Positions 45,224 to 53,717 of a stretch of 64,000 nucleotides of DNA are shown one piece after another. Source of the DNA: Flavobacteriales bacterium (GTDB taxonomy: Bacteria > Bacteroidota > Bacteroidia > Flavobacteriales_F > PHOS-HE28). The translations under genes were made by a program, and so were the position numbers. The stretch's first letter is position 1. Every line of letters starts with the position of its first letter. The notes under the pieces are model-generated. The model was given only the letters and a program-made list of their open reading frames with translations, was not told the origin of the DNA and did no database searches. The stretch lies in contig JADJKO010000001.1 in the NCBI GenBank assembly GCA_016705955.1, positions 1 to 64,000 on the forward strand, written 5' to 3'.

Positions 45224-45667
45224 TCAGATCAGGTATTTCGGGTCGAATTCAACACCCGCTTCCTTCAATAGGTCCAACAATTCCTCGTGGGAACCCTTGG
45301 TCTTGTGATGCTGTTCTTGTTGCTCGATGTATTGGCGGATCATTTCTCTTTCGCGATGACCTACTGTGAAGGCACCATACCCTTCCTGCCATGCGAATGT
45401 CCGAACGCCTATCTCCTCCCTGATCCATGTGGTCGATGCTTTCTTGAGTTCACGCACAATATCAGCCAACACGTGTGTAGGCCGTAGGTCGACCAATAGA
45501 TGAACGTGATCCTCCCATCCGCCCACACCGTGTGGTACACCACCAAGCCCACGGATCGTGCCGCCCATGTACTCCCAAAGACGCGACCGCCAGCGTTGAT
45601 CGATGCACGGAACCCGGCCCTTCGTTCCGAAGACGATGTGGAAGTGAAGCTTGGTGTAGGTGGACAT
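45224..45667 (-). CDS. REP-associated tyrosine transposase (RAYT, IS200-like)
   Basis: A 147-residue Y1 transposase: HFHIVFGTKGRVP opens the fold, EDHVHLLVDL holds the His-X-His HUH motif, and the catalytic Tyr is likely in MIRQYIEQQEQHH. Such single-domain enzymes nick single-stranded REP hairpins and are thought to spread REP sequences. REPs of the CGACCCCGAAGGGGTCG type flank it on both sides (44978, 45198, 45702, 45751), the classic RAYT arrangement. It appears intact. Confidence 0.93.
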   Translation of the reverse strand: MSTYTKLHFHIVFGTKGRVPCIDQRWRSRLWEYMGGTIRGLGGVPHGVGGWEDHVHLLVDLRPTHVLADIVRELKKASTTWIREEIGVRTFAWQEGYGAFTVGHREREMIRQYIEQQEQHHKTKGSHEELLDLLKEAGVEFDPKYLI

Positions 45668-45701
45668 TGCGGGTCGGTGATGTGAAACTAGCTCATGGCT
45701 G

Positions 45702-45765
45702 CGACCCCTTCGGGGTCGGGTTGCATGTTCCTCACGGTTCTACATGCTGTGGCCCCTTCGGGGTC
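45702..45765. repeat. REP pair upstream of the RAYT gene
   Basis: CGACCCCTTCGGGGTCG (45702-45718) and GGCCCCTTCGGGGTC (45751-45765), separated by a segment with TACATGCTGTG, an inverted match to CACAGCATGTA of the left units. Confidence 0.8.
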
Positions 45766-45787
45766 GCACTGCACGTTCTTCACCGGA

Positions 45788-46417
45788 CTACTCTTCCGGC
45801 AGTTCGGCGCGCCGAATGGGGGACATCATAACCCCTTTGTTGGTGATAAGGCCGGTCAGGACATTGACATAGCGCTTGCAGGTGCCGACGACCTCGGTGT
45901 AGGCAGTGTCGCATTCGCATTCCCTGACCGTGTCCGTTGCGAGGACACGATAGTTCGCATCGATGGACATCGTTTCCTTGCACTTGAAACACGGCTCATC
46001 CCATGGTGCGCATTGGCCGATGATCAGCCCCTCCACCTTCAGCAATTCCCCGGAGCGCTTGAAGGTGCTGATCATCGGGAGCCATGAATCCGCTGCTGCC
46101 AACCAGAGTACGTGGATCACTTGTGATGTGTCAGGGAGGATACCGAGCGCTATGCCGGACTCCGCGGCCGGATCGCCGGAGACGAGTTGCTGCTCCATTG
46201 GCTCCAATTCAATGCTGGGTGGTGCTTCTTCCCGAAGGTCATAGCGCAAAGGCAGGGGCACTACTGGCAGCTTTCGCAACAGGCGCTCCAGTCCCGGTTT
46301 CGATACCGTTCGCGGAGCTTCGCTCGAGCCAGTGTTCACGCTATCGCCCGTGTTGACAGGTTCACATGAGCCGAGGAGCAGACCAAGAGCGAATGACAGG
46401 AATGCCAGGGCTTTCAT
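45788..46417 (-). CDS. Lipoprotein of unknown function
   Basis: A 209-residue exported protein. MKALAFLSFALGLLLGSCEP is a lipoprotein signal with Cys18 as the lipid site. The mature protein has a Ser/Thr/Asn linker, a region VVPLPLRYDLREEAPPSIEL, and a Cys-containing C-terminal part (WDEPCFKCKETMSIDANYRV, ECECDTAYTEVVGTCKRY) that may form disulfides. No family recognised. It starts just after the enoyl-CoA hydratase gene stop (4 bases), suggesting co-transcription. Confidence 0.7.
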   Translation of the reverse strand: MKALAFLSFALGLLLGSCEPVNTGDSVNTGSSEAPRTVSKPGLERLLRKLPVVPLPLRYDLREEAPPSIELEPMEQQLVSGDPAAESGIALGILPDTSQVIHVLWLAAADSWLPMISTFKRSGELLKVEGLIIGQCAPWDEPCFKCKETMSIDANYRVLATDTVRECECDTAYTEVVGTCKRYVNVLTGLITNKGVMMSPIRRAELPEE

Positions 46418-46421
46418 TCGC

Positions 46422-47190
46422 TCACCGCTTCGCCGCCGCTTCCTTGAACTTCGCGATCGCGTTCCGCGTGAATTCAGAAAGCACCAAACGTCCACTGATT
46501 CTTGCGCGTTCGATCAGGAGCGTATCCCAATCCTCGGTGCCGCGCCACATCACGCGCTTCAGATCGGCCATGGCCTCAGGGCTGTAGGCCGAAAGTTCCT
46601 TTGCGTGCGCGTCGATGTGTTCATCCAATGCATCAATGGACTCGAAGATCTGCGCATACATGCCGTGTTGCTCGCACCATTGTGCGCTGCGCCGCGTGGC
46701 GGGTGTGGCACTGAGCAGACCGAAGTCCCCATGGCCCACCTTGCGTTCCACCGCGGGGCCGACCACGAAAGGACCGATGCCGATCGCCAACTCACTGAGG
46801 CGCGCACTTGCATCCACAAGTGCATAGGCGAGATCCACCGCGCAAGCCAGACCAACTCCACCGCCCACCGTGTGGCTATGGATGCGACCGATGACCAATA
46901 CCGGCGCTGTGCGGATGGCATTGATCACATGCGAATCCACTGAAGAACTCCAGCCCTTGTTCGGCGTTGCCGATCGCGACCAATTCATCGAAAGAGGCAC
47001 CCGCGCAGAACGCTTTCTCTCCATCGCTCCTTAGGATGATCACACGCGTGTTCGGATCCTTTCCTGCCGCCGTGATCGCCTCTGCCATGCCGCGCAGGAT
47101 GTGGCCCGGGAGGCTGTTGCTCTTGGGGTGGTGGAAGGTGACCGTGGCGATGCCGCCCTCGGTGCTGGTCTTCACGTAGCCGTCGCTCAT
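46422..47190 (-). CDS. Enoyl-CoA hydratase/isomerase family protein, frameshifted
   Basis: About 256 residues if one shift near 46945 is repaired. The N-terminal half has ATVTFHHPKSNSLPGHILR, VIILRSDGEKAFCAGASFDEL (first oxyanion-hole loop) and the C-terminal half VLVIGRIHSHTVGGGVGLA (second loop with GGG), followed by the helical trimerisation part. It is of the crotonase fold and may act in fatty-acid or amino-acid breakdown; the usual catalytic Glu positions could not be fixed with certainty. The ATG at 47190 starts MSDGYVKTSTEGG. A GTTGTTCG inverted repeat lies just upstream. Confidence 0.82.
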
Positions 47191-47197
47191 TGGAGAT

Positions 47198-47288
47198 CGT
47201 TGTTCGTAGTGAGGGTTGTTGGTTGTTCGGCGGAGTGATGGTCGTGAATGGCGTCGCGAACAACCTTCACCACGAGCAACGGACAACG
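47198..47288. repeat. GTTGTTCG-family inverted repeat
   Basis: CGTTGTTCGTAGTGAGGGTT... (47198-47229) and CGAACAACCTTCACCACGAG... (47257-47288) are imperfect inverted repeats with a 27-base loop; same family as the repeats at 10706 and in lpxB. Confidence 0.65.
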
Positions 47289-47313
47289 CTCGCCCCAAAG
47301 GAACACGATCGCA

Positions 47314-48042
47314 TCACAAGCTCAGCAGGTCCTTGAAGCGTGCCGCTTGTCTTCGGCTCACCTCCACGGTTTCGGGTTCGCCGTTCTTGTCCTGATGCTT
47401 CAACTTCACCATGAGGCCGCCGCTGAACCACGGTTCGATCTTATCCACCCAGCGCAGGTTGATGATGTGCTTGCGGTTGGCGCGGAAGAAGACGAGCGGA
47501 TCCAACTTCTCCTCCAGTTTGTTCAACGAACGCAACACGAGTGGCTTCTGATCCTCGAATCGCACGCGGACGTAATTGCCCTCGCTCTCGAAATAGCGCA
47601 CGTTCTTCAGCGCGACGAACCAACACTTCTCCCCATCCTTCAGGAAGATCTGGTCGCTCTCCCTCAGGACCTCGCGGTGCGACGGATCACCCTTCGTCGC
47701 ACTGGGCAATTTGTTGATCGCCTCCTCCAAACGCACCGGATCGATCGGCTTCATCAGGTAATCCAATGCATTCACACGGAAAGCCTCCAAGGCGTGCTCA
47801 TCATAAGCGGTCACGAAGATCACGTGGGGCGCCTGATCCAATTGCTGTAGCAGTTCGAAGCCGTTCTGTCCGGGCATGTTGATGTCCAGGAAGAGCAGGT
47901 CAGGCTTCTTCTCGGCGATCAGGGCCTCCGCCTCCTCGGCGTTCGCAGCTTCACCGATGATCTCGATGTTGTCGTGCTTCTCCAACAAGGTGGCGAGTTC
48001 CTTTCGTGCCAGTCGTTCGTCGTCGATGATGAGGGCTTTCAT
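47314..48042 (-). CDS. LytTR-family response regulator
   Basis: A 242-residue two-domain regulator. The receiver domain (1-120) has LIIDDERLAR, phospho-acceptor LLFLDINMPG (Asp about residue 54), VTAYDEHALEAF and KPIDPVRLEEAI. The LytTR DNA-binding domain (140-242) has RYFESEGNYVRVRF and FFRANRKHIINLRWV. Such regulators act with LytS/YehU-type histidine kinases, none of which is visible nearby. The start at 48042 puts MKALIIDDE at the N-terminus as usual. Confidence 0.93.
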   Translation of the reverse strand: MKALIIDDERLARKELATLLEKHDNIEIIGEAANAEEAEALIAEKKPDLLFLDINMPGQNGFELLQQLDQAPHVIFVTAYDEHALEAFRVNALDYLMKPIDPVRLEEAINKLPSATKGDPSHREVLRESDQIFLKDGEKCWFVALKNVRYFESEGNYVRVRFEDQKPLVLRSLNKLEEKLDPLVFFRANRKHIINLRWVDKIEPWFSGGLMVKLKHQDKNGEPETVEVSRRQAARFKDLLSL

Positions 48043-48212
48043 GGTCGAAGGTGTTCGGTGAGAGGATCGCTCCGGATGTCCCGTCCCACAAACCAAACGA
48101 ACAAGGCCGCCTCGTGCAAGGGGCTTTGTGATGGCCGGTAGGAGTGAGGGGACGACCTGCGCCAAGCCACGGATCCGGGAACAGGCTCCCAGAGCCCTCG
48201 TTCGGCCTCCAC

Positions 48213-48220
48213 TACTTTCG
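48213..48220 (+). promoter_or_regulatory. Candidate -7 box (TACTTTCG) for valS
   Basis: A TAnnTTyG match 33 bases before the ATG at 48254. Confidence 0.35.
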
Positions 48221-48253
48221 CGGGCTGCTATTGATATCGACTTCGCATCCCGT

Positions 48254-50908
48254 ATGGAACTCCCGAAACGCTACGATCCCTCTACCACCGAGAACAAGTG
48301 GTACCAGTATTGGCTTGACAACGGCTACTTCCGCTCCGTGCCCGATGCCCGCGAGCCATATACCGTGGTGATCCCGCCGCCGAACGTGACCGGCGTGCTG
48401 CACATGGGGCACATGCTCAACAATACGATCCAGGATGTACTGGTGCGCCGCGCACGGATGCAAGGCAAGAACGCCTGCTGGGTACCGGGAACGGACCACG
48501 CTTCCATCGCTACGGAAGCCAAGGTGGTGCGCTTGCTCGCGGAGCAAGGGATCAAGAAAAGCACGATCGGTCGTGAGGAATTCCTGAAGCACGCCTTCGC
48601 ATGGAAGGAGAAGTACGGCGGCGTGATCCTGGAGCAGTTGAAGAAGCTCGGTGCGAGCTGCGATTGGGACCGCACGCGCTTCACCATGGAGCCGAAGATG
48701 AACGAGGCGGTGCTCGATGTCTTCATCGACCTGCATAGGAAAGGACTCGTGTACCGTGGCCAGCGCATGGTGAACTGGGATCCCGTCGCGCTCACAGCAG
48801 TGAGCGACGAGGAAGTGATCCACAAGGAGGTGAACTCACGCCTGTTCCACGTGCGCTACCGGATCGACTCCCCTTCTCCCTCGGAGAAGGGGTCGGGGGA
48901 TGAGGGCGCATTCATCACCATCGCCACCACACGTCCGGAAACGATCCTCGGTGATACCGCGATCGCTGTGCATCCGGAGGACGAACGTTATGCCCACTTG
49001 AAAGGAAAGCGCGCCATCGTGCCGTTGATCGGACGCAGCATTCCGATCATCTTCGACGAGTACGTGGAGCGTGAATTCGGCACCGGCGCGTTGAAGGTGA
49101 CACCTGCGCACGACGTGAACGACTACGAGTTGGGCAAGAAGCACAAACTCGAAACGATCGACATCCTCGAAGCCAACGGAACGTTGAGTGCCGCTGCGCA
49201 ACTCTACATCGGCGAGGACCGCTTCGCGGCGCGGAAGAAGATCGTGAAGGAGCTTGAAGAGAAGGAGTACATCGTCAAGATCGAGGACATCAAGAACAAG
49301 GTGGGCTACAGCGAACGCACCGATGCCGTGATCGAACCACGGCTGAGTTTGCAGTGGTTCGTGAAGATGGCCGAGCTCGCCAAACCCGCGCTGGATGTGG
49401 TGATGAACGGCGAGGTGAAGTTGCATCCGCAGAAGTTCCAGAACACGTACCGCCATTGGATGGAGAACGTACGCGACTGGTGCATCAGTCGCCAGTTGTG
49501 GTGGGGACAGCAGATCCCGGCGTGGTACAACGACGCAGGTGATGCCGCCGTGTGCCGCACCGGAGCAGAGGCGATCGCGCAGTTCAAAGCCGCTGGTCAG
49601 AGCGTGTACGGCATCAAGCAGGACGAGGACGTGGTGGACACCTGGTTCAGCAGTTGGCTTTGGCCGATCAGCGTGTTCGACGGCTTCGAGGATCCGGACA
49701 ATGCGGACATCAAGTACTACTACCCCACGAACGACCTGGTCACCGCACCGGAGATCCTCTTCTTCTGGGTGGCGCGCATGATCATGGCCGGCCTGGAGTA
49801 CCGCAAGGAGATCCCGTTCAAGAACGTCTACCTCACCGGCATCGTGCGCGACAAGCAGGGCCGGAAGATGAGCAAGAGCCTGGGCAACAGTCCGGACCCG
49901 TTGGAGCTGATCGAGAAGTTCGGTGCCGATGGTGTGCGCGTGGGGATGCTGCTCACTTCACCGGCCGGTAACGACCTGCCGTATGATGATTCGCTTTGTG
50001 AGCAGGGTCGCAACTTCGGCAACAAGATCTGGAACGCCTTCCGCTTGGTGAAAGGCTTTGCCGTGGAGGACGCACCACAGCCACAGAGCAGTGCGGCAGC
50101 TTGCGCTTGGATGCGATCGCGCGTGGAACGCGCCACGAAGGAGATCGATGATCTCTTCGCGCAGTTCCGGATCAGCGAGGCGCTCATGGCCACTTACAAG
50201 TTGGTCTGGGATGATCTGTGCAGTTGGTATCTCGAAAGCATCAAGCCACCGTTCATCAACGGTGAGGCCGCATCGATCGATCGCACGACCTACGACGCGA
50301 CCATCGCCGTGTTCGAGGAAGTGATGAAGTTGTTGCATCCCTTCATGCCGTTCCTGAGTGAGGAATTGTGGAGCCACTTGCGCGAACGCAAGGGACCGAC
50401 CGATGCGCTGATCATCGCGCCGTGGCCGAAGAGCGGAGCGGGGGATGCGAAGTTGGAAGCCGAAATGCAACACGCCTTCGACCTGGTCACCGCTGTGCGC
50501 AACACACGCAACGAGCGCGGCATGAGCCCGAAGGATGCGATCGAACTACAGGTGAAGAAAGCCACGCCATTGGGTGAAGCGACGATCGCACTCGTGAGCA
50601 AGCTCGCGAACGTAACGGCGATCAATGCAGTGGCCGCACCTGGTGAAGGATCGGTGACCTTTCTCGTTGGTACCACTGAATATGCCATCGATCTCGGCGG
50701 CAGCATGGATCCCGAAGCAGAGGTGAAGAAGGCCGAAGAGGAGTTGACCTATCTGCGCGGCTTCCTCGTAAGTGTGGACAAGAAGCTGAGCAACGAACGC
50801 TTCGTTGCCGGTGCGCCGCCTGCAGTGCTGGAGAACGAGCGCAAGAAAAAGGCCGACGCCGAGGTGAAGATCAAGGCGCTGGAGGAACGGTTGGCCGTGC
50901 TGAAGTGA
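48254..50908 (+). CDS. valS: Valyl-tRNA synthetase
   Basis: An 884-residue class I synthetase. The catalytic HIGH equivalent is VLHMGHMLNNT (about residue 50) and the KMSKS loop is GRKMSKSLGNSPDPLELI (about 540). The editing domain has ATTRPETILGDTAIAVHPED; an anticodon-binding domain and the C-terminal coiled coil (EVKKAEEELTYLRGF... KIKALEERLAVL) are present. Residues about 206-216 (SPSPSEKGSGDEG) just before the editing motif derive from a GC-rich hairpin repeat inserted in frame at 48868. The ATG at 48254 gives the usual MELPKRYDPSTTE start. Confidence 0.97.
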   Translation: MELPKRYDPSTTENKWYQYWLDNGYFRSVPDAREPYTVVIPPPNVTGVLHMGHMLNNTIQDVLVRRARMQGKNACWVPGTDHASIATEAKVVRLLAEQGIKKSTIGREEFLKHAFAWKEKYGGVILEQLKKLGASCDWDRTRFTMEPKMNEAVLDVFIDLHRKGLVYRGQRMVNWDPVALTAVSDEEVIHKEVNSRLFHVRYRIDSPSPSEKGSGDEGAFITIATTRPETILGDTAIAVHPEDERYAHLKGKRAIVPLIGRSIPIIFDEYVEREFGTGALKVTPAHDVNDYELGKKHKLETIDILEANGTLSAAAQLYIGEDRFAARKKIVKELEEKEYIVKIEDIKNKVGYSERTDAVIEPRLSLQWFVKMAELAKPALDVVMNGEVKLHPQKFQNTYRHWMENVRDWCISRQLWWGQQIPAWYNDAGDAAVCRTGAEAIAQFKAAGQSVYGIKQDEDVVDTWFSSWLWPISVFDGFEDPDNADIKYYYPTNDLVTAPEILFFWVARMIMAGLEYRKEIPFKNVYLTGIVRDKQGRKMSKSLGNSPDPLELIEKFGADGVRVGMLLTSPAGNDLPYDDSLCEQGRNFGNKIWNAFRLVKGFAVEDAPQPQSSAAACAWMRSRVERATKEIDDLFAQFRISEALMATYKLVWDDLCSWYLESIKPPFINGEAASIDRTTYDATIAVFEEVMKLLHPFMPFLSEELWSHLRERKGPTDALIIAPWPKSGAGDAKLEAEMQHAFDLVTAVRNTRNERGMSPKDAIELQVKKATPLGEATIALVSKLANVTAINAVAAPGEGSVTFLVGTTEYAIDLGGSMDPEAEVKKAEEELTYLRGFLVSVDKKLSNERFVAGAPPAVLENERKKKADAEVKIKALEERLAVLK
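48868..48892. repeat. In-frame hairpin repeat inside valS
   Basis: CTCCCCTTCTCC (48868-48879) pairs with GGAGAAGGGG (48883-48892) around a 3-base loop, 10-bp perfect stem. It codes for Ser/Pro/Lys/Gly residues before the editing-domain motif. Confidence 0.6.
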
Positions 50909-50950
50909 TGGATCCAATGATCGCGCCGTTCAACTGATTAGCTTCGCTTC

Positions 50951-51877
50951 ATCGATCGCGATCTCACATACGCTGCTATCGACATCGGATCCAACGCCGT
51001 GCGTTTGTTGGTCGGTGAAGTGATCGAGCGCGCGGACCATCCGATCATTCGCAAGCAGACGCTGGTGCGTGTGCCGATCCGTCTCGGCGAGGACGTTTTC
51101 GAAGGCGGTGCGATCACCAACCCGAAGCGTGATTACCTCATCAAATCACTCAAGGCCTTCCGGTTGCTCACCGAAGTGTACGGCGTGAAGTACATGCGAT
51201 GCTGTGCCACCAGCGCCATGCGCGAGGCGACCAACAGAGAGGAGGTCCGCATGCTGGTGGATATGGAAAGCGGCGTTCATATTGAAGTGATCAACGGCCA
51301 GAAGGAAGCGGACCTCATCGTGAACACCTTCTGGACGCAGGACCTGCTGAAGGAGCGCAGCTATCTCTACATCGATGTGGGCGGTGGCAGTACCGAACTC
51401 ACATGGTTGGAGCATGGCCGTCGTGTGAAGAGCGCGAGTTTCAAGGTCGGTACGGTGCGCACGCTGAAGAACAAAGTGCCCTTGAACGCATGGGTGGAGA
51501 TGCAGGCCTTCTTGGAGGATCTTCGCGCGCAGCACGGCCAGCTGGTGGCGATCGGTACAGGAGGTAACATCAACCGCATCTTCAAGGAGAACGGCAACCT
51601 TTTCGGCGAGCCGCTTTCGCGCGACGCGATCCAGCAACAACGCGATCGCATCGCTTCCTACTCCTTGGAGGATCGCGTGAAGCTCTTGCGCCTCCGCCCC
51701 GATCGCGCCGACGTGATCATACCCGCCGCCGACATCTTCCTCCTCGTGATGGACTTCGCCGATATCGACGAGGTCTTCGTTCCGAAGGTCGGCCTCGCGG
51801 ATGGGATCATCTATGACCTGTACATGAAGCAGTACGGGCACGTCCGGTATCCGAAGAACGAACCCGTGGAGGCGTAG
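50951..51877 (+). CDS. ppx: Exopolyphosphatase / Ppx-GppA family, start codon unclear
   Basis: About 308 residues of the ASKHA fold. The phosphate-1 motif AAIDIGSNAVRLLVGEV begins at 50972, so translation must start upstream of it, but between the in-frame TAG at 50939 and this motif no ATG, GTG or TTG exists; ATC at 50951 is the first possible near-cognate codon. A GTG at 50999 would delete the motif. LYIDVGGGSTELTWLE (phosphate-2) and VAIGTGGNINRIF are intact. Enzymes of this family release phosphate from polyphosphate or pppGpp. It follows valS by about 40 bases. Confidence 0.85.
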   Translation: MDRDLTYAAIDIGSNAVRLLVGEVIERADHPIIRKQTLVRVPIRLGEDVFEGGAITNPKRDYLIKSLKAFRLLTEVYGVKYMRCCATSAMREATNREEVRMLVDMESGVHIEVINGQKEADLIVNTFWTQDLLKERSYLYIDVGGGSTELTWLEHGRRVKSASFKVGTVRTLKNKVPLNAWVEMQAFLEDLRAQHGQLVAIGTGGNINRIFKENGNLFGEPLSRDAIQQQRDRIASYSLEDRVKLLRLRPDRADVIIPAADIFLLVMDFADIDEVFVPKVGLADGIIYDLYMKQYGHVRYPKNEPVEA

Positions 51878-51891
51878 CCTCGATCGGTAAC

Positions 51892-52992
51892 ATGGACCGG
51901 GCCAGGAGGATCGCTTGCATCGTCGGCTTCGCGGCGATGCTCCCCGGAATGCTTTACGCACAACAACCCTGGTCCATCGGCGCGCGCGCGCATTACGGTT
52001 ATCTCTGGCCGCACCACTCCGATATGCTGATCCTGGTGGAAGGACATGCCGGTGCCGCCGAGTTGTTCATGGAACGGGAAGTGAAGGGCGACCGGCCTTG
52101 GCATCGCGCCTATGGGAACCCGCGTTATGGCGTGGCCGTCCTCTTCACGCGCTTGGCCAATCCGGACCACATCGGATGGTGCGCGGGGCTCATGCCTTAT
52201 CTCACGCTGCCATTGCTGCATGGCGATCATTGTTCGTTCGGTCTTCGCACCGCTTGGGGTGTGGGCTACGTCGCCAAACGTTTCGATCGCCACGACAACA
52301 CCCGGCAGATCGCCATCGGTTCGCGCATCAATACCGCCATCCAGCTCATGCCCGAAGTGCGCTACCACATCCCGGGTGCCGATGTGCATGCAGGCATCGC
52401 GCTGGATCATTGGAGCAACGGTTCCTTCAAGCAACCCAACCTGGGCCTCAACTTCGTTTCCCTCTCGCTCGGTGCATCCATCGCATTGGGAAAGGGGCGC
52501 GTAGGACCTGTTCCCGAAGGTGCTCCCGGGATCGACAGTACTTCGTTCGAACGACCGGAACGGGAATTCCTCGTGGTCTGCTCGGGAGGCATCAGCGAGG
52601 ACGGGCGCCCCATCAACGGGCAGCGCTCCGTGTTCGTGTTGAGCGGCGAGGCCGGTTGGCGAAAGGGGAGGAAGGGCAGCCTCGCGTGCGGCGTGGACAT
52701 CTTCAACAAAGGGGATCTTGCGACGACGGACGATGCGCTCAACGACGCACCGCGCGTTGCGCTCACGCAGGTGGGCGTGCAAGGCGGCGGGTCCTTGCTC
52801 GCCGGTCGTGGGGAGTTGCTCTTCCGCATGGGTGTGTATGTGATCACCCCCGCACCGGATGATGCCCCCGTGTACCAGCGGTTCGGTGTGCGCTACCGCT
52901 GCGGCAAGCACCTCCTGGCCGGGGTCTCGCTCAAGACGCACTTCGCCGCCGCCGACCACTGGGAGTTCGGCATCGGATACCGATGGGATTGA
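51892..52992 (+). CDS. PagL-like acyloxyacyl hydrolase, outer membrane
   Basis: A 366-residue protein with signal peptide (IACIVGFAAMLPGMLYAQ) and a beta-barrel-type body of alternating hydrophobic strands. LDHWSNGSFKQPNLGLNFVS near residue 175 matches the His-X-Ser catalytic segment of PagL-like lipid A 3-O-deacylases. If active it would remove an acyl chain from lipid A in the outer membrane, so it complements the lpx genes of the window. The C-terminal ~150 residues (AGWRKGRKGSLACGVDIF to EFGIGYRWD) add further strands. It is followed with 10-base overlap by the GIN gene. Confidence 0.78.
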   Translation: MDRARRIACIVGFAAMLPGMLYAQQPWSIGARAHYGYLWPHHSDMLILVEGHAGAAELFMEREVKGDRPWHRAYGNPRYGVAVLFTRLANPDHIGWCAGLMPYLTLPLLHGDHCSFGLRTAWGVGYVAKRFDRHDNTRQIAIGSRINTAIQLMPEVRYHIPGADVHAGIALDHWSNGSFKQPNLGLNFVSLSLGASIALGKGRVGPVPEGAPGIDSTSFERPEREFLVVCSGGISEDGRPINGQRSVFVLSGEAGWRKGRKGSLACGVDIFNKGDLATTDDALNDAPRVALTQVGVQGGGSLLAGRGELLFRMGVYVITPAPDDAPVYQRFGVRYRCGKHLLAGVSLKTHFAAADHWEFGIGYRWD

Positions 52993-53717
52993 AGCACACC
53001 ATACCGCTCTGTGCGCTGCTGTTCCTCGGCTGCCAGCGCGAGCAATTGGATGACTGCATCACGAGCGCGGGTCCCATGCGCACCGAGGAACGCATCACCG
53101 GCGGATTCCATCGGATCGATCTCGGTGATCGCATCGACCTGGTGTTCGAAACACGTTCGAGCGGAACCGTTTCCGTTCAAGCCGGTGCGAACCTGTTGGG
53201 CCAGATCACCACCGAGGTGAGCGATGGCACCTTGACGGTCCGCAATGAGATGCGTTGCAACTGGGTGCGCAGCTTCAAACCGCGCATCACGGTGCATGTG
53301 CCGGTGGCGGGGATGGAACACCTCACGTTGCGCGGAACCGGTGATGTGAGCAGCACCGACACCATTTCCGGTTCCTTCTTCGCCATGGAGCAAAGGGGCG
53401 CCGAAGGAAGTTGTGCCTTGCTCCTGCAGGTGGACCGCACGGAGATCGGCCTGCACAGTGGTGCGGGCAATGTTTCGATCCGTGGCCGATGCACCACCGC
53501 GAACCTCTTCAGCGGGATCATGGGCGCCATCGATGCCGATGAGCTGCGTGCGGACCTGGTGAACATCAACAACAGCGGCATCGCGGACATCCGTTGTTGG
53601 GCGGAGCTTCAGATGAACGTGGGCATCTACGACGTGGGCGATGTGTACTACCGTGGTGATCCACCCGTGATCCAGTCCACGATCACTGGATCGGGATCGT
53701 TGATCCACGTGAACTAG
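52983..53717 (+). CDS. Head GIN domain lipoprotein (DUF2807)
   Basis: A 244-residue lipoprotein: signal MGLKHTIPLCALLFLGCQRE with lipobox Cys17, then a right-handed beta-helix-like DUF2807 domain (GGFHRIDLGDRIDLVFETRS, GQITTEVSDGTLTVRNEM, LTLRGTGDVSS, TGSGSLIHVN at the end). Such proteins are common in Bacteroidota and of unknown role, possibly surface adhesion or stress. It overlaps the PagL-like gene by 10 bases and ends one base before the convergent T9SS gene, a tail-to-tail contact. Confidence 0.88.
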   Translation: MGLKHTIPLCALLFLGCQREQLDDCITSAGPMRTEERITGGFHRIDLGDRIDLVFETRSSGTVSVQAGANLLGQITTEVSDGTLTVRNEMRCNWVRSFKPRITVHVPVAGMEHLTLRGTGDVSSTDTISGSFFAMEQRGAEGSCALLLQVDRTEIGLHSGAGNVSIRGRCTTANLFSGIMGAIDADELRADLVNINNSGIADIRCWAELQMNVGIYDVGDVYYRGDPPVIQSTITGSGSLIHVN

